NCBI RefSeq assembly: GCF_003989825.1 | Contig: NZ_RZHE01000002.1 | Coordinates: forward strand, 310,001-374,000 | DNA from: Vreelandella populi | Lineage (GTDB): Bacteria > Pseudomonadota > Gammaproteobacteria > Pseudomonadales > Halomonadaceae | Direction: 5' to 3' | Length of the DNA: 64,000 nt | In this document: positions 20,920 to 30,373 of the stretch, piece after piece | How the letters are laid out: the number at the start of each line of letters is the position of its first letter | Position numbering within the stretch: position 1 is the stretch's first letter | Translations under genes and position numbers: made by a program | The notes under the pieces: model-generated | Databases searched by the model: none | Seen by the model: the letters and a program-made list of their open reading frames with translations, nothing else | What the model was told of the DNA's origin: nothing

Positions 20920-21831
20920 ATGATCAGACAACGCACCCTACAAAACGTCATCCGCGCCACTGGAGTGGGTCTGCACTCTGGAAAAAAAGTCCATTTGGCT
21001 TTGCGTCCGGCGCCGGCAAACACCGGGATTGTGTTTGTTAGAACCGATCTGGATCCTGTGGTTCACGTTCCCGCTCGTGCCGAGCTGGTAGAAGATACTA
21101 AACTTTGTACGGCTCTCTCTTTTGAAGGCGTTAAGGTGGCAACTGTTGAGCATTTGATGTCTGCCTTTGCGGGCTTGGGTATCGATAATGCTTACGTTGA
21201 CCTTAGTGCGCCTGAAGTGCCGATCATGGACGGCAGTGCCAGTCCGTTTGTATTTCTGATTCAGTCGGCGGGCATTCTTGAGCAAGATGCACCGAAAAAG
21301 TTTATTCGCATCAAGCGACGTGTATCCGTCAGCGATGGCGATAAAGAAGCTGTTTTTCTGCCCCATCAAGGCTTTAAGGTTTCATTTACCATTGATTTCG
21401 ATCACCCGGTATTTGAACAGCAGAAGCAGACGGCGCTTATCGATTTCTCTACTACCTCCTTCGTCAAGGAAGTCTCTCGGGCGCGAACCTTCGGGTTCAT
21501 GAAAGATCTGGAGTTTTTGCGCTCTAATAATCTGGCCCTGGGGGGAAGTCTTGATAACGCGGTAGTGGTTGATGATTATCGTATCGTCAACGAAGGTGGC
21601 CTGCGTTACGAAGATGAGTTCGTCAAACATAAGGTGCTGGATGCCATCGGTGACCTGTATCAGTTGGGTCACAGCCTTATTGGCGAGTTCCATGGTGTCA
21701 AATCAGGCCATGCACTGAATAACCAGCTATGTCGTGAGTTAATGGCTCAGCCGGATGCATTTGAGATCGTGACGTTCGAAGGCGAAAAGGCGGTTGCACC
21801 TATTTCCTATGCAGCGCCTGCCATGGCTTGA
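20920..21831 (+). CDS. lpxC: UDP-3-O-acyl-N-acetylglucosamine deacetylase LpxC
   Basis: 303 residues, full length. Zinc ligands are His78 ([10 protein letters not shown]), His237 and Asp241 ([10 protein letters not shown]), with the catalytic His264 in GVKSGH. LpxC carries out the committed step of lipid A synthesis in the cytoplasm. The C-terminus ends in hydrophobic Ala/Met residues, as in E. coli where the tail is read by FtsH; whether that control holds here is inference. It has its own upstream region and terminator, so it is probably monocistronic. Confidence 0.97.
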   Translation: MIRQRTLQNVIRATGVGLHSGKKVHLALRPAPANTGIVFVRTDLDPVVHVPARAELVEDTKLCTALSFEGVKVATVEHLMSAFAGLGIDNAYVDLSAPEVPIMDGSASPFVFLIQSAGILEQDAPKKFIRIKRRVSVSDGDKEAVFLPHQGFKVSFTIDFDHPVFEQQKQTALIDFSTTSFVKEVSRARTFGFMKDLEFLRSNNLALGGSLDNAVVVDDYRIVNEGGLRYEDEFVKHKVLDAIGDLYQLGHSLIGEFHGVKSGHALNNQLCRELMAQPDAFEIVTFEGEKAVAPISYAAPAMA

Positions 21832-21869
21832 TTGGTACTCATATAGACGTATATGCCTATGTGACATAT

Positions 21870-21897
21870 AAAAAGCACCGCCTGGGCGGTGCTTTTT
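21870..21897 (+). terminator. Terminator after lpxC
   Basis: GCACCGC (21875-21881) pairs with GCGGTGC (21886-21892), flanked by AAAAA and TTTTT, so it can act in both directions. It lies between convergent lpxC and dciA. Confidence 0.88.
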
Positions 21898-22009
21898 GCA
21901 TTTCAAGTGGGTACACATTTTGAAAAGTACGGGCAAAAGCGTTTAGACAGCTGACTTGCCGTATGTACTGGCGAATTCAAGACTGGGCTGGATAATGAAG
22001 TGTATAGGC

Positions 22010-22468
22010 TTATTGAGTAGGGGCGTGCGAAGCTAAGCGCTCCAAAGCTTTACGAAGCGCTGGGTTATGGGTGTCGCTTGCACAGTCGGCCAGGGTTTTA
22101 CCCGCAGTGGCTGACAAGTTTCGTGTATTGCGTAGCGGGGCTTCCACCGGGCGAACGGGACGAACTTTGAAGGTAAAGCCATTTACCGCTTCAAAGCCTA
22201 GCAGCTGGTGCAATAGGTTTAGCAGTCGGCTCTGCTCAAAGCGAAGCCATGTCAACCAGCTCGCCTGGCTGCTGATCAGCGTTAAGCGGCCATCTTTAAA
22301 GCCGCCAACGAAAATATGGCCGCGCATTTCTTCAGGTAAATGAGCCCTTATATGGCACTGGGCCTGGTCAATCAAGCGGGATTGGCGCATTAGCTGGCCA
22401 ATATCGCCAGACTTGTTGAGCAGTCGGGCGATGGGCTGTGCGTGAGAACGCTTAACCTTTATACTCAT
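22010..22468 (-). CDS. dciA: DciA-family (DUF721) replicative helicase loader
   Basis: 152 residues. The N-terminal half has the DUF721 pattern: a basic start, then LDxxL-type helices (QLMRQSRLIDQAQCHIRAHL), then the strand-rich core with DGRLTLISSQASWLTWLRFEQSRLL near 60-84. The C-terminal half is less conserved. DciA is the ancestral DnaB-interacting protein in bacteria without DnaC. The position between lpxC and secA agrees with my recollection of this gene in other gammaproteobacteria. Confidence 0.82.
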   Translation of the reverse strand: MSIKVKRSHAQPIARLLNKSGDIGQLMRQSRLIDQAQCHIRAHLPEEMRGHIFVGGFKDGRLTLISSQASWLTWLRFEQSRLLNLLHQLLGFEAVNGFTFKVRPVRPVEAPLRNTRNLSATAGKTLADCASDTHNPALRKALERLASHAPTQ

Positions 22469-22493
22469 ACGCTTGATTCCTAAGATAACCCTT

Positions 22494-22521
22494 TTAATTT
22501 ATTAATCAGTAACCATATAAG
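22494..22521 (+). promoter_or_regulatory. Possible promoter of the small ORF and secA
   Basis: TTAATT (22494-22499), 16-bp spacer, TATAAG (22516-22521). The -10 matches consensus at five positions, the -35 at only three. It lies in the 109-bp divergent gap between dciA and the small secretory ORF, the only non-coding space where a secA operon promoter could fit. Confidence 0.35.
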
Positions 22522-22577
22522 CATGACGCTGCGTTACTGAATGCAGAGCCTAACACGCTCAGGAGCCAACCCACAGT

Positions 22578-22940
22578 ATGTCATCAACGCTTAATGCTTT
22601 TACAGCCATGCCACGACGTCAACGTCGTCATGGTCTAGCGCGTTGGTGGCTCGCCGGGTTACTGGTAAGCTGCTTGCTTCCCAGTAGTTTAGTATCTTCC
22701 GATGTCTTTCGCGGTGCTGAACGTAGCATTAGCGTATGTTTGTGGGTGCCTACCATCTTGCGTGCCCAATCACGCTGGACCGCCAAAAGGCGTCGCGCAT
22801 TAAAGCGCTGGGTGCGGCGTGTTAAACGCATGGACGTGCTGCGCCATTTTCTGCCGGATTATCTGCTTATTAAGCGTCAGGTGGCAGCGCAAGATGTATT
22901 GACCCAACGTGGCCCGCCAAACGCTCTCACGGTTTACTAA
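22578..22940 (+). CDS. Small basic secretory protein before secA; candidate SecM-like arrest peptide
   Basis: 120 residues, no family I recognise by overall sequence. A basic N-region (PRRQRRHGLAR, 12-22) and a hydrophobic core (WWLAGLLVSCLLPSSLV, 23-39) make a signal sequence. The middle is very Arg/Lys-rich (RRRALKRWVRRVKR). The last residues are TQRGPPNALTVY, with RGPP at 111-114 six residues before the stop. E. coli SecM, also between lpxC and secA, has a signal peptide and stalls ribosomes at RAGP four residues from its end. Other known arrest peptides use RGSP or RAPP. I infer a secretion monitor controlling secA. The ORF looks coding, but arrest is unproven. The ribosome site AGGAG is 12 bases from the ATG. 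Confidence 0.6.
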   Translation: MSSTLNAFTAMPRRQRRHGLARWWLAGLLVSCLLPSSLVSSDVFRGAERSISVCLWVPTILRAQSRWTAKRRRALKRWVRRVKRMDVLRHFLPDYLLIKRQVAAQDVLTQRGPPNALTVY

Positions 22941-22972
22941 TACACCCTTCTATTTGCCTTATACGGAACAGG

Positions 22973-23016
22973 GCGAAACCCATTGGGTCGCTCATGATGA
23001 TGTGGAAATTTCATGA
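22973..23016 (+). promoter_or_regulatory. Two adjacent hairpins over the secA start
   Basis: Hairpin A: GCG-ACCC (22973-22981, two-base bulge) pairs with GGGT-CGC (22985-22991). Hairpin B: TCATGA (22992-22997) pairs with TCATGA (23011-23016), which contains the secA ATG; the 13-base loop holds the only ribosome-site candidate, GGAA. Such a fold would hide the secA start, as the secM-secA mRNA does in E. coli. The stems are short and no energy was calculated. Confidence 0.4.
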
Positions 23017-25757
23017 TTAATAATTTATTACGCAAAGTTGTTGGCTCCAAGAACGACCGTGAAGTAAAACGCATGCAGAAAAACGTGCATAGCATAAACG
23101 TGCTCGAGGCTGAGCTTGAAGGGCTGTCAGACGGTGAGCTCCAGGGTAAAACGGCTGAGCTGCGCCAGCGTTTGAATGATGGTGACGCGCTGGATAATCT
23201 GTTACCCGCTGCCTTTGCCATTGTGCGTGAGGCCAGCAAGCGGGTAATGGGCATGCGCCATTTTGATGTGCAAATGGTCGGGGGGATGACGCTGCACCGG
23301 GGCCGCATTGCCGAGATGAAAACGGGTGAAGGTAAAACCCTGGTAGCAACACTTGCGGTTTATCTGAATGCGTTACCTGCAAAAGGCGTTCACGTGGTCA
23401 CGGTGAATGACTACCTCGCCCGGCGTGATGCCGAGTGGATGCGCCCGCTGTATGAATTTCTGGGGCTTTCTGTCGGGGTTATCTTTGCCGGTCAGACGGG
23501 CGAGGAAAAGCGCTACGCCTATAAGTGCGATATTACCTACGGCACCAATAACGAATTCGGGTTTGACTACCTACGTGACAATATGGCGTTCTCGCTGGAA
23601 GACAAAGTGCAGCGTGGCCTGCACTACGCTATTGTCGACGAGGTGGACTCCATCCTGATTGATGAGGCACGTACGCCGCTCATTATCTCCGGCGCGGTGG
23701 ATGAAAACACCAATCTTTATAATGTCGTTAATAAACTCGCCCAGCAGCTTGAAAAGGGTGAAGTATCCGAAGACGACGATGTGCCCGCCACTGGCGATTT
23801 CTTGCTGGATGAAAAGCAAAAGCAGGTTGAGCTGACCGAACAGGGGCACAACAGGGTTGAGGAATTGATGCAGGCAGAGGGCCTTCTTAAAGAAGGCGAG
23901 TCGCTTTATGCCGCTCAAAACCTCAACCTGCTGCAGCACATGCATTCTGCACTGCGTGCTCGTCACCTGTATCAAATTGACGTCGATTACATCGTGTCGG
24001 AAGGCCAGGTGGTTATTGTCGACGAGCATACCGGCCGGACAATGCCAGGACGCCGCTGGTCAGAAGGTCTCCATCAGGCAGTTGAGGCCAAGGAAGGCGT
24101 GCCCGTTCAGAGGGAAAGTCAGACGCTGGCATCGACTACCTTCCAAAACTACTTCCGGCTGTATGAAAAGCTCTCCGGCATGACCGGTACCGCTGACACC
24201 GAGGCCTTTGAGTTTCGTCAGATCTATGGCCTTGACGTTATCGTCATTCCGACCAATCGCGGGCTGGCGCGTAAAGACCTCAATGATCTGGTCTACCTGA
24301 GCGCGGAAGAAAAATATGAAGCGATCATCAAGGATGTCAGAACAGAGACTGAGGCTGGCCGCCCGGTACTGGTAGGTACGGCCTCTATCGAAACATCTGA
24401 GTATCTGGCACGCCTGATGCGTGATGCGGGCCTGAAGTTCAACGTGCTCAATGCCAAGCAGCACCAGAGCGAAGCGGAAATTATCGCCCAAGCAGGTCGT
24501 CCGGGTGCCATCACCATTGCCACCAATATGGCAGGACGGGGTACCGATATCATGCTGGGCGGTAACTGGGAGGCGGAAGCCGCCAAGCTCTCTAATCCTA
24601 CCCAGGCGCAGATTGATGCTTTGAAAGCCGAGTGGCAGAAACGTCACAATGACGTTCTTGAAGCCGGCGGCCTGCACGTGATTGGCTCTGAACGTCACGA
24701 ATCTCGGCGTATCGATAACCAGCTGCGCGGTCGTTCCGGGCGTCAGGGGGATCCCGGGTCCACGCGTTTCTTCCTGTCGCTGGAAGATAGCCTGATGCGC
24801 CTGTTTGGTTCAGATCGCGTCAAGCGGTTGATGCAGGCGCTGGGACTTGAGCGTGGTGAGGCCATTGAGCACAAGATGGTATCCAACGCGGTTGAGCGTG
24901 CACAAAAAAAGGTCGAGGGACGCAACTTCGATATTCGCAAGCAGCTGCTTGAGTATGACGATGTTGCCAACGATCAGCGTCGGGTGATTTACGAGCAGCG
25001 CAACGAAGTGCTGGCATCTGACGATATTGCCGAGGCGATTGTCGGTATCCGTGAAGAAGTGATGGAAGACACCATCAGCGACTTCGTACCGCCCCAAAGT
25101 CTGGCCGAACAGTGGGATCTGTCCGGACTTGAAGCGCATCTTAAAACGGAATTCAATCTCGACGCGCCGGTTACTCAGTGGGCGGCGGAAGATGAGCGAT
25201 TCAGCGAAGAGAAGCTGCGTGAACGTCTGCAGACCATGCACCGCGAGGCCTATGCGGCCAAGGTGGATGCTGCAGGTGCTGCGCTGATTCGCCGCTTTGA
25301 AAAGCAGGTTATGCTGCAGGTGCTTGATACCCGTTGGAAAGAGCATCTCCAATCGATGGATCATCTGCGCCGGGGTATTCACCTGCGCGGCTATGCCCAA
25401 AAGAATCCTAAGCAGGAATACAAGCGCGAATCCTTTGAGTTGTTCCAGAACTTGCTGACCAACATCAAGGCTGACGTAACGCGTATTCTTAGCCATGTGC
25501 AGGTGCGCCAGCCTGAAGAAGTCGATGCGCTGGAGCAAAAGCGCCGCGAAGAGCTTGCCCGGGAAAAAGCCGCTGCGGCTAGTCGTCATGACGATGTGCC
25601 AGCCGGTGAGAACACATCAGATGCTGAAGGGGCCGTTGCAGGGGAGGGTGAAGACGCGCGTCCCGTGCGCCGTGGAGGTCCTAAAGTTGGTCGCAACGAT
25701 CCGTGTTCATGTGGCTCTGGCAAGAAGTATAAGCAGTGTTGCGGTAAATTAAGCTAA
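23013..25757 (+). CDS. secA: Preprotein translocase ATPase SecA
   Basis: 914 residues, full length. Motor motifs: Walker A GEGKT at 105-109, the DEAD-type [15 protein letters not shown] near 209, and the second-motor segments [16 protein letters not shown] and [22 protein letters not shown]. The C-terminus has the zinc-binding tail [14 protein letters not shown] with Cys898, 900, 909 and 910, used to bind SecB and phospholipids. SecA drives export through SecYEG. It follows the candidate SecM-like ORF by 72 bases. Confidence 0.98.
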   Translation: MINNLLRKVVGSKNDREVKRMQKNVHSINVLEAELEGLSDGELQGKTAELRQRLNDGDALDNLLPAAFAIVREASKRVMGMRHFDVQMVGGMTLHRGRIAEMKTGEGKTLVATLAVYLNALPAKGVHVVTVNDYLARRDAEWMRPLYEFLGLSVGVIFAGQTGEEKRYAYKCDITYGTNNEFGFDYLRDNMAFSLEDKVQRGLHYAIVDEVDSILIDEARTPLIISGAVDENTNLYNVVNKLAQQLEKGEVSEDDDVPATGDFLLDEKQKQVELTEQGHNRVEELMQAEGLLKEGESLYAAQNLNLLQHMHSALRARHLYQIDVDYIVSEGQVVIVDEHTGRTMPGRRWSEGLHQAVEAKEGVPVQRESQTLASTTFQNYFRLYEKLSGMTGTADTEAFEFRQIYGLDVIVIPTNRGLARKDLNDLVYLSAEEKYEAIIKDVRTETEAGRPVLVGTASIETSEYLARLMRDAGLKFNVLNAKQHQSEAEIIAQAGRPGAITIATNMAGRGTDIMLGGNWEAEAAKLSNPTQAQIDALKAEWQKRHNDVLEAGGLHVIGSERHESRRIDNQLRGRSGRQGDPGSTRFFLSLEDSLMRLFGSDRVKRLMQALGLERGEAIEHKMVSNAVERAQKKVEGRNFDIRKQLLEYDDVANDQRRVIYEQRNEVLASDDIAEAIVGIREEVMEDTISDFVPPQSLAEQWDLSGLEAHLKTEFNLDAPVTQWAAEDERFSEEKLRERLQTMHREAYAAKVDAAGAALIRRFEKQVMLQVLDTRWKEHLQSMDHLRRGIHLRGYAQKNPKQEYKRESFELFQNLLTNIKADVTRILSHVQVRQPEEVDALEQKRREELAREKAAAASRHDDVPAGENTSDAEGAVAGEGEDARPVRRGGPKVGRNDPCSCGSGKKYKQCCGKLS

Positions 25758-25791
25758 TCAGGCATGTAGCCTTTAGGTAGAGGAGACGATC

Positions 25792-27021
25792 ATGGCGGTG
25801 GGACATAGTCCGTTTCCGGCGATGCCCCCCCTGGCGGGGGTGCGTCTAGGAAGTGCAATGGCGGGTATCAAAAAGCCGGGTCGTCGTGACATGGTGGTGA
25901 TTGAGCTGCCCGCATCGGCAACCGTATCCGGCGTATTTACGCTTAATGCGTTTTGCGCCGCGCCGGTGTCGGTAGCCAAGACGCATATTGAGCGTTGCCG
26001 TGCAGAGGGCAAGGCGCCCTGTTATTGGCTGATTAATACCGGCAATGCCAATGCGGGAACTGGCGAGCGTGGGCTTGAAGACGCCTACGCCAGCTGTAAG
26101 GCGCTGGCCGAACAGGCCGGCGTTGCCGAGCATCAGGTGTTACCTTTCTCGACAGGGGTAATTGGCGAGCCGCTGCCCATGGAGCGTCTGCTGGCAGGTT
26201 TGACGCCGGCGCTTGATTCCAAAGGGGAGCAGAGCGAGGCTTGGCGCCATGCGGGTGAAGGAATTCTTACGACGGATACCCGTGCCAAAGGCGCAACGGT
26301 TACCGTACAGTTGAGTGGCGGGTCAGTCACCATCAACGGGATTACCAAAGGTTCCGGCATGATCAAGCCGAACATGGCCACTATGTTGGGCTTTGTGGTT
26401 AGCGATGCGACCATTGAGCAGTCACTGCTGGATCAATTGCTGCGCGAAACGGCTAATGGCTCGTTCAACTGTATAACAGTGGACAGTGATACATCGACCA
26501 ACGATGCGTGCATGCTGGCGGCCACGGGGGCAGGCGCGGCGGTTGAAAGTGAAGCTGATATAGCGGCTTTTCGTGAAGCGCTGCAGCAGGTTATGACAAC
26601 GCTTGCCCAGGCGATTATTCGCGATGGTGAAGGCGCGACCAAGTTTGTCACATTGCAGGTTGAAGCTGCCCAAACCCGGCAGGAGGCGCTGGATGTTGCG
26701 TTTACCGTGGCGCATTCGCCGTTGGTTAAAACGGCGCTTTACGCCTCGGATGCCAACTGGGGGCGTATTCTGGCCGCCGTTGGACGGGCGCCCGTGGATG
26801 ATTTTGACGTCGGTCGCGTGGTCATTGATCTGGGAGATGTGCGCCTGGTTGAGGCTGGCGGACGTGCAAGCAGCTACACTGAAGCGTTAGGCAGTGCGGT
26901 TATGGCACAAGAAGAGATCACCATTCGAATTAGTTTAGGGCGGGGGCAGGAGAGCGCCACCGTATGGACCTCTGATCTTTCTCATGATTATGTAAGCATT
27001 AACGCAGATTATCGAAGCTAG
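25792..27021 (+). CDS. argJ: Bifunctional ornithine acetyltransferase / N-acetylglutamate synthase ArgJ
   Basis: 409 residues. The self-cleavage site that creates alpha and beta chains is KPNMATMLGF, with nucleophile Thr197. NTGNANAGTGERG near 82-94 is the conserved alpha-chain motif, and SDANWGRILAAVGR the beta-chain one. ArgJ recycles the acetyl group from N-acetylornithine to glutamate in arginine synthesis. It lies 34 bases after secA with GAGGAG upstream, and may be co-transcribed with it. Confidence 0.96.
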   Translation: MAVGHSPFPAMPPLAGVRLGSAMAGIKKPGRRDMVVIELPASATVSGVFTLNAFCAAPVSVAKTHIERCRAEGKAPCYWLINTGNANAGTGERGLEDAYASCKALAEQAGVAEHQVLPFSTGVIGEPLPMERLLAGLTPALDSKGEQSEAWRHAGEGILTTDTRAKGATVTVQLSGGSVTINGITKGSGMIKPNMATMLGFVVSDATIEQSLLDQLLRETANGSFNCITVDSDTSTNDACMLAATGAGAAVESEADIAAFREALQQVMTTLAQAIIRDGEGATKFVTLQVEAAQTRQEALDVAFTVAHSPLVKTALYASDANWGRILAAVGRAPVDDFDVGRVVIDLGDVRLVEAGGRASSYTEALGSAVMAQEEITIRISLGRGQESATVWTSDLSHDYVSINADYRS

Positions 27022-27119
27022 CTGATAAGTTGCAGTTTATCAGTGGTGATCAAAAGGCTCACGCAGCGAGTTGGCACCGGCAGTGATCCGTCGGTGCACA
27101 CACAGTGGAAAAAGACGTA

Positions 27120-28076
27120 ATGAATGTAATGGTAAAACGACGGGTTCACGTGGCGGCAGCTGCCATGATAAGCGCCGATCAGAAAAAAGTACTGATCGCA
27201 CGTCGCCCCTCGAATGTTGATCAGGGTGGTCTGTGGGAATTTCCCGGTGGCAAGCTGGCACCTTATGAAACAGGCCTGGAAGGCTTGAAGCGCGAGCTGC
27301 ACGAAGAGCTCGGCGTTGAGATTATTCGTGCTCAGCCTCTGATCCGTGTGCATCATGAATATCCGGACAAGCATATTCTACTGGATGTCTGGCAGGTGCA
27401 TGAGTTTGCGGGTGAGCCGTTTGGCCGCGAAGGCCAGGCTGTACGCTGGGTGCCCATGGAGGAGCTGGTCAATTATCCTTTCCCGGCCGCCAATCTGCCT
27501 ATCCTACGGGCGGTGATGCTGCCGACCGAATATCTGATTACCATGGAAGAGGCTGACGAAGCGCGGTTTGATGCCTTTTTAGAGCGGGCGTTACAGGAAG
27601 ACAATATTCGTCTGGTACAGCTGCGCGCCAAAGAGCTGGATGAAGCAAGCTACGTGGCGCGTGCCGAGCGTGCGTTGAAGCTGTGCCGCCAGTACGGCGC
27701 CAGCCTGCTGCTTAACGGTGAACCCAAGCTGCTTGAACAGGTAGATGCCGATGGCATTCATCTGACCAGCGAGCGATTGATGCAGCTTGATCGGCGTCCG
27801 ATTGCCGAAAGCAAGTGGCTATCTGCCTCCACCCACGATCAGGCTCAGCTCTCCCAGGCAGCTGTCTTGGGCTGTGATTTCGTGACGCTTTCACCGCTGC
27901 GCACCACGCCTTCACACCCGGAAGTGGCGCCCATGGGCTGGCATGATTTTCAGCAGTTGGTCGAACGTGCTGGCATGCCGGTATTTGCGCTCGGCGGCAT
28001 GACGCGCTTTGATGCCAACCACGCCCGTGCCGTGGGTGCTCAGGGAATTGCCTCGATTCGCGATTTCTGGAAGTAG
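27120..28076 (+). CDS. Nudix hydrolase fused to a ThiE-like domain (MutT-type)
   Basis: 318 residues from the ATG at 27120 (a GTG five codons upstream is the alternative). The first ~130 residues are a MutT-like Nudix domain with the full box: GGKLAPYETGLEGLKRELHE followed by ELG. Residues ~140-318 resemble thiamine phosphate synthase: VQLRAKEL, LLLNGEP, GIHLTSERLM, FVTLSPLRTTPSHP and ALGGMTRFDANHARAVGAQGIASI. Such fusions beside argJ are common in gammaproteobacteria. The Nudix half probably removes oxidised nucleotides such as 8-oxo-dGTP. Whether the ThiE-like half is active is unknown. Confidence 0.88.
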   Translation: MNVMVKRRVHVAAAAMISADQKKVLIARRPSNVDQGGLWEFPGGKLAPYETGLEGLKRELHEELGVEIIRAQPLIRVHHEYPDKHILLDVWQVHEFAGEPFGREGQAVRWVPMEELVNYPFPAANLPILRAVMLPTEYLITMEEADEARFDAFLERALQEDNIRLVQLRAKELDEASYVARAERALKLCRQYGASLLLNGEPKLLEQVDADGIHLTSERLMQLDRRPIAESKWLSASTHDQAQLSQAAVLGCDFVTLSPLRTTPSHPEVAPMGWHDFQQLVERAGMPVFALGGMTRFDANHARAVGAQGIASIRDFWK

Positions 28077-28092
28077 GCTCAAAACTGGCATC

Positions 28093-28143
28093 AAAAAAAC
28101 GCCTGCAGGGTAAGCTCAAAATGAGCCTCCTGCAGGCGTTTTT
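28093..28143. terminator. Bidirectional terminator between the Nudix gene and aguB
   Basis: AACGCCTGCAGG (28098-28109) pairs with CCTGCAGGCGTT (28129-28140); an inner stem GCTC/GAGC closes a short A-rich loop. A-run on the left and T-run on the right. It separates two convergent genes. Confidence 0.92.
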
Positions 28144-28180
28144 GTTAGTCGCAACCCATTACGGTCGCCGGTCTGGGCGT

Positions 28181-29095
28181 TTAGTCTCGAAAGCGCCGTG
28201 TAAGGTCGCCGTAGGCATCAACGCGACGGTCACGTAAATAGGGCCAGATTCGCCGGGTATTTTCGCTGCGTGCCATGTCGATGGTCACTACCAACTGCTC
28301 GGCTTCCTCACCGCCATGGGCCAGCAATTCACCCTGAGGACCGCAGATAAAGCTTCCTCCCCAGAATTGAATGCCATCGCCAACGCCTGAATGATCCGCT
28401 TCAAAGCCAATCCGGTTGGCAACAATGACCGGCAGGCCATTGGCAACGCCATGCGAGCGCTGAATCAATGTCCAGGCCTCTTTTTGACGGGCTTTCTCTG
28501 CCTCATCGTCATTAGGATCCCAGCCAATGGCGGTGGGGTAAAGCAGCAAGTCCGCGCCTGCCAGCGCCATTAGGCGGGCGGCTTCCGGGTACCACTGATC
28601 CCAGCAGACCAGCACACCCAGCCTACCAAGCGATGTATCAATAGGGGTAAAGCCCTCGTGACGAGCCGCGTCGTGATCGCCTGGAGTAAAGTAGAATTTC
28701 TCATAAAAAGCAGGGTCGTCCGGGATATGCATCTTGCGATACTGGCCCACACGGCCTTTGTCCCGATCATACACCACGGCGGTGTTGTGATAGAGCCCGG
28801 GCGCCCGGCGTTCAAATAGCGAACCTACCAGCACGATATCCAGCTCGCGGGCCAAAGCTTCCAAGCGTTTGCCGGTAGGCCCATCTAGCGGTTCGGCCAA
28901 ATCAAACAGTGCCGGGTCTTCAAACTGGCAAAAGTAGTGGGTGGCATGCAGCTCTTGAAGCATGACCAGCTGCGCGCCACGCTTAACCGCATCCCGAATG
29001 CCCGCTTCACTGGCGGCAAGGCTTTGGGCCTTGTCGGGCCAGGCTTGCTGTTGCACAACGCCAACCGTCAGGTTATTAGCCAACGTAGTCGTCAT
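28181..29095 (-). CDS. aguB: N-carbamoylputrescine amidase AguB
   Basis: 304 residues of the carbon-nitrogen hydrolase (nitrilase) family. The catalytic triad is Glu48 (MLQELHATHYF), Lys121 (RKMHIPDDP) and Cys164 (VCWDQWYPE). The DDPAFYEKFYFTPGD block is typical of N-carbamoylputrescine amidases. It hydrolyses N-carbamoylputrescine to putrescine, CO2 and ammonia. AAGGAG precedes the ATG, and the gene overlaps aguA by 20 bp, which supports a joint pathway. Confidence 0.94.
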   Translation of the reverse strand: MTTTLANNLTVGVVQQQAWPDKAQSLAASEAGIRDAVKRGAQLVMLQELHATHYFCQFEDPALFDLAEPLDGPTGKRLEALARELDIVLVGSLFERRAPGLYHNTAVVYDRDKGRVGQYRKMHIPDDPAFYEKFYFTPGDHDAARHEGFTPIDTSLGRLGVLVCWDQWYPEAARLMALAGADLLLYPTAIGWDPNDDEAEKARQKEAWTLIQRSHGVANGLPVIVANRIGFEADHSGVGDGIQFWGGSFICGPQGELLAHGGEEAEQLVVTIDMARSENTRRIWPYLRDRRVDAYGDLTRRFRD

Positions 29096-30170
29096 CGTTG
29101 CTCCTTACTGATTTAGGGGAGGCCGCCGTAAGCGTGCCCTTGGGCAGTTGCATAGTGAGGCAGTGCAGGCTGCCGTGCTGGCGAATAACGCTTGAACACT
29201 CAATGGGGATCAGCGTGTGGTCCGGAAAGGCCTCAGCCAAAGCGTTTAGCGCCGTAATATCCGCCGGGTCACCATAGGTGGGTACCAGCACCGCCTGATT
29301 GATAATCAGAAAATTGGCGTAGGTGGCTGGCAGCCGATGGCCATCTTCAGGGTCAAAACATGCCTTGGGCCACGGCAGGGCAATCAGCCGGTAGGCTTCG
29401 CCGTTGCGCTGACGAAACGCTTTGAGTTCCTGCTCCATTGCAGACAGTGCTGGGTAATGTGGGTCTGTCGGGTCGTCGCAGCGGATATAGGCAATGGTTG
29501 TTGGATCGCAAAAGCGCGCCAGGGTATCAATGTGGCTATCGGTATCATCTCCTTCCAAATGACCGTTGGCTAACCACAACACACGATCAACCCCAAAATC
29601 TTTAACGAGCAGCGCCTCGACATCCTGGCGCGAAAGATGCGGGTTGCGGTTAGGGTTGAGCAGGCAAGCCTCGGTGGTCAGCAGGGTGCCTTCGCCATCG
29701 GTTTCAATAGCACCGCCTTCCAGCACCATATCGCGGGAGGCAATCGGGCATGCCCAGACACCCGCATCGGCTAATGCCTGAGTAAGCCGGTTATCGCGCT
29801 CGGCTGGGAATTTACCGCCCCAGCCGGTAAAGGTGTAATCCAGAAGTAGCAGCTGGCCTTCGTCATCAATAACCGTGATAGGACCGTGGTCGCGCGCCCA
29901 GGTGTCGTCAGTGGGTACGACCATAAGCTTGAGCTGCTGCGCCGGTACGCCATAAGCTCCAAACGTTGCCTTAACCCGGGCACAGGTTGGCGCATCGGGC
30001 ACGCTGATCACCACCTGCTGGTAGTTGACGGTTGCCAGTACGATGCGCTCGAGCACACTCTCGATACGGGGCAGAAGCGATTCCCAGTCGCCGTCAGGGC
30101 GTGGCCAGGTCAGTTGAAGGCCATCCTGAGGATGCCATTCCGGAAGCAGACGATACGTCGTGTCAGCCAA
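29076..30170 (-). CDS. aguA: Agmatine deiminase AguA
   Basis: 364 residues from a TTG at 30170, chosen because AGAGAGG lies just upstream and because this gives the family's usual length. The frame is open for 42 codons more but that part covers the likely promoter. Peptidylarginine-deiminase-fold motifs: WARDHGPITVID near 90, GGAIETDGEGTLLTTE, the catalytic His in LEGDDTDSHID, and the nucleophile Cys337 in GSLHCLTMQ. It converts agmatine to N-carbamoylputrescine, which AguB then uses. Confidence 0.94.
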   Translation of the reverse strand: MADTTYRLLPEWHPQDGLQLTWPRPDGDWESLLPRIESVLERIVLATVNYQQVVISVPDAPTCARVKATFGAYGVPAQQLKLMVVPTDDTWARDHGPITVIDDEGQLLLLDYTFTGWGGKFPAERDNRLTQALADAGVWACPIASRDMVLEGGAIETDGEGTLLTTEACLLNPNRNPHLSRQDVEALLVKDFGVDRVLWLANGHLEGDDTDSHIDTLARFCDPTTIAYIRCDDPTDPHYPALSAMEQELKAFRQRNGEAYRLIALPWPKACFDPEDGHRLPATYANFLIINQAVLVPTYGDPADITALNALAEAFPDHTLIPIECSSVIRQHGSLHCLTMQLPKGTLTAASPKSVRSNDDDYVG

Positions 30171-30239
30171 CGTCAAACCTCTCTTGGTAATAAAAAGGAG
30201 CCAGCTTGCGCTTACCGAACAAACCGCGCAAATGGGCGC

Positions 30240-30268
30240 AATGTAGGGGGTCACCGGATAACTTGCAA
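30240..30268 (-). promoter_or_regulatory. Possible promoter of aguAB
   Basis: On the minus strand: TTGCAA (30268-30263), 17-bp spacer, TACATT (30245-30240). Four of six bases match in each box. The predicted start, about 30233, leaves a 60-base leader to the TTG start of aguA. It lies in the divergent gap to lolC. Confidence 0.4.
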
Positions 30269-30373
30269 GCTTTAAGGAATTCAGCTTGTATCGCACTGCG
30301 CTAATGGCCGTTTTGCATGCAGTGTTGCTAAAAAAACCGTACCATGAGCGGCTTATTACTAAGGAATGACGCC

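Noticed and set aside
24060..24698. 212-codon minus-strand frame inside secA
   Set aside because: secA is complete and conserved here; the opposite frame is a by-product of its codon pattern.
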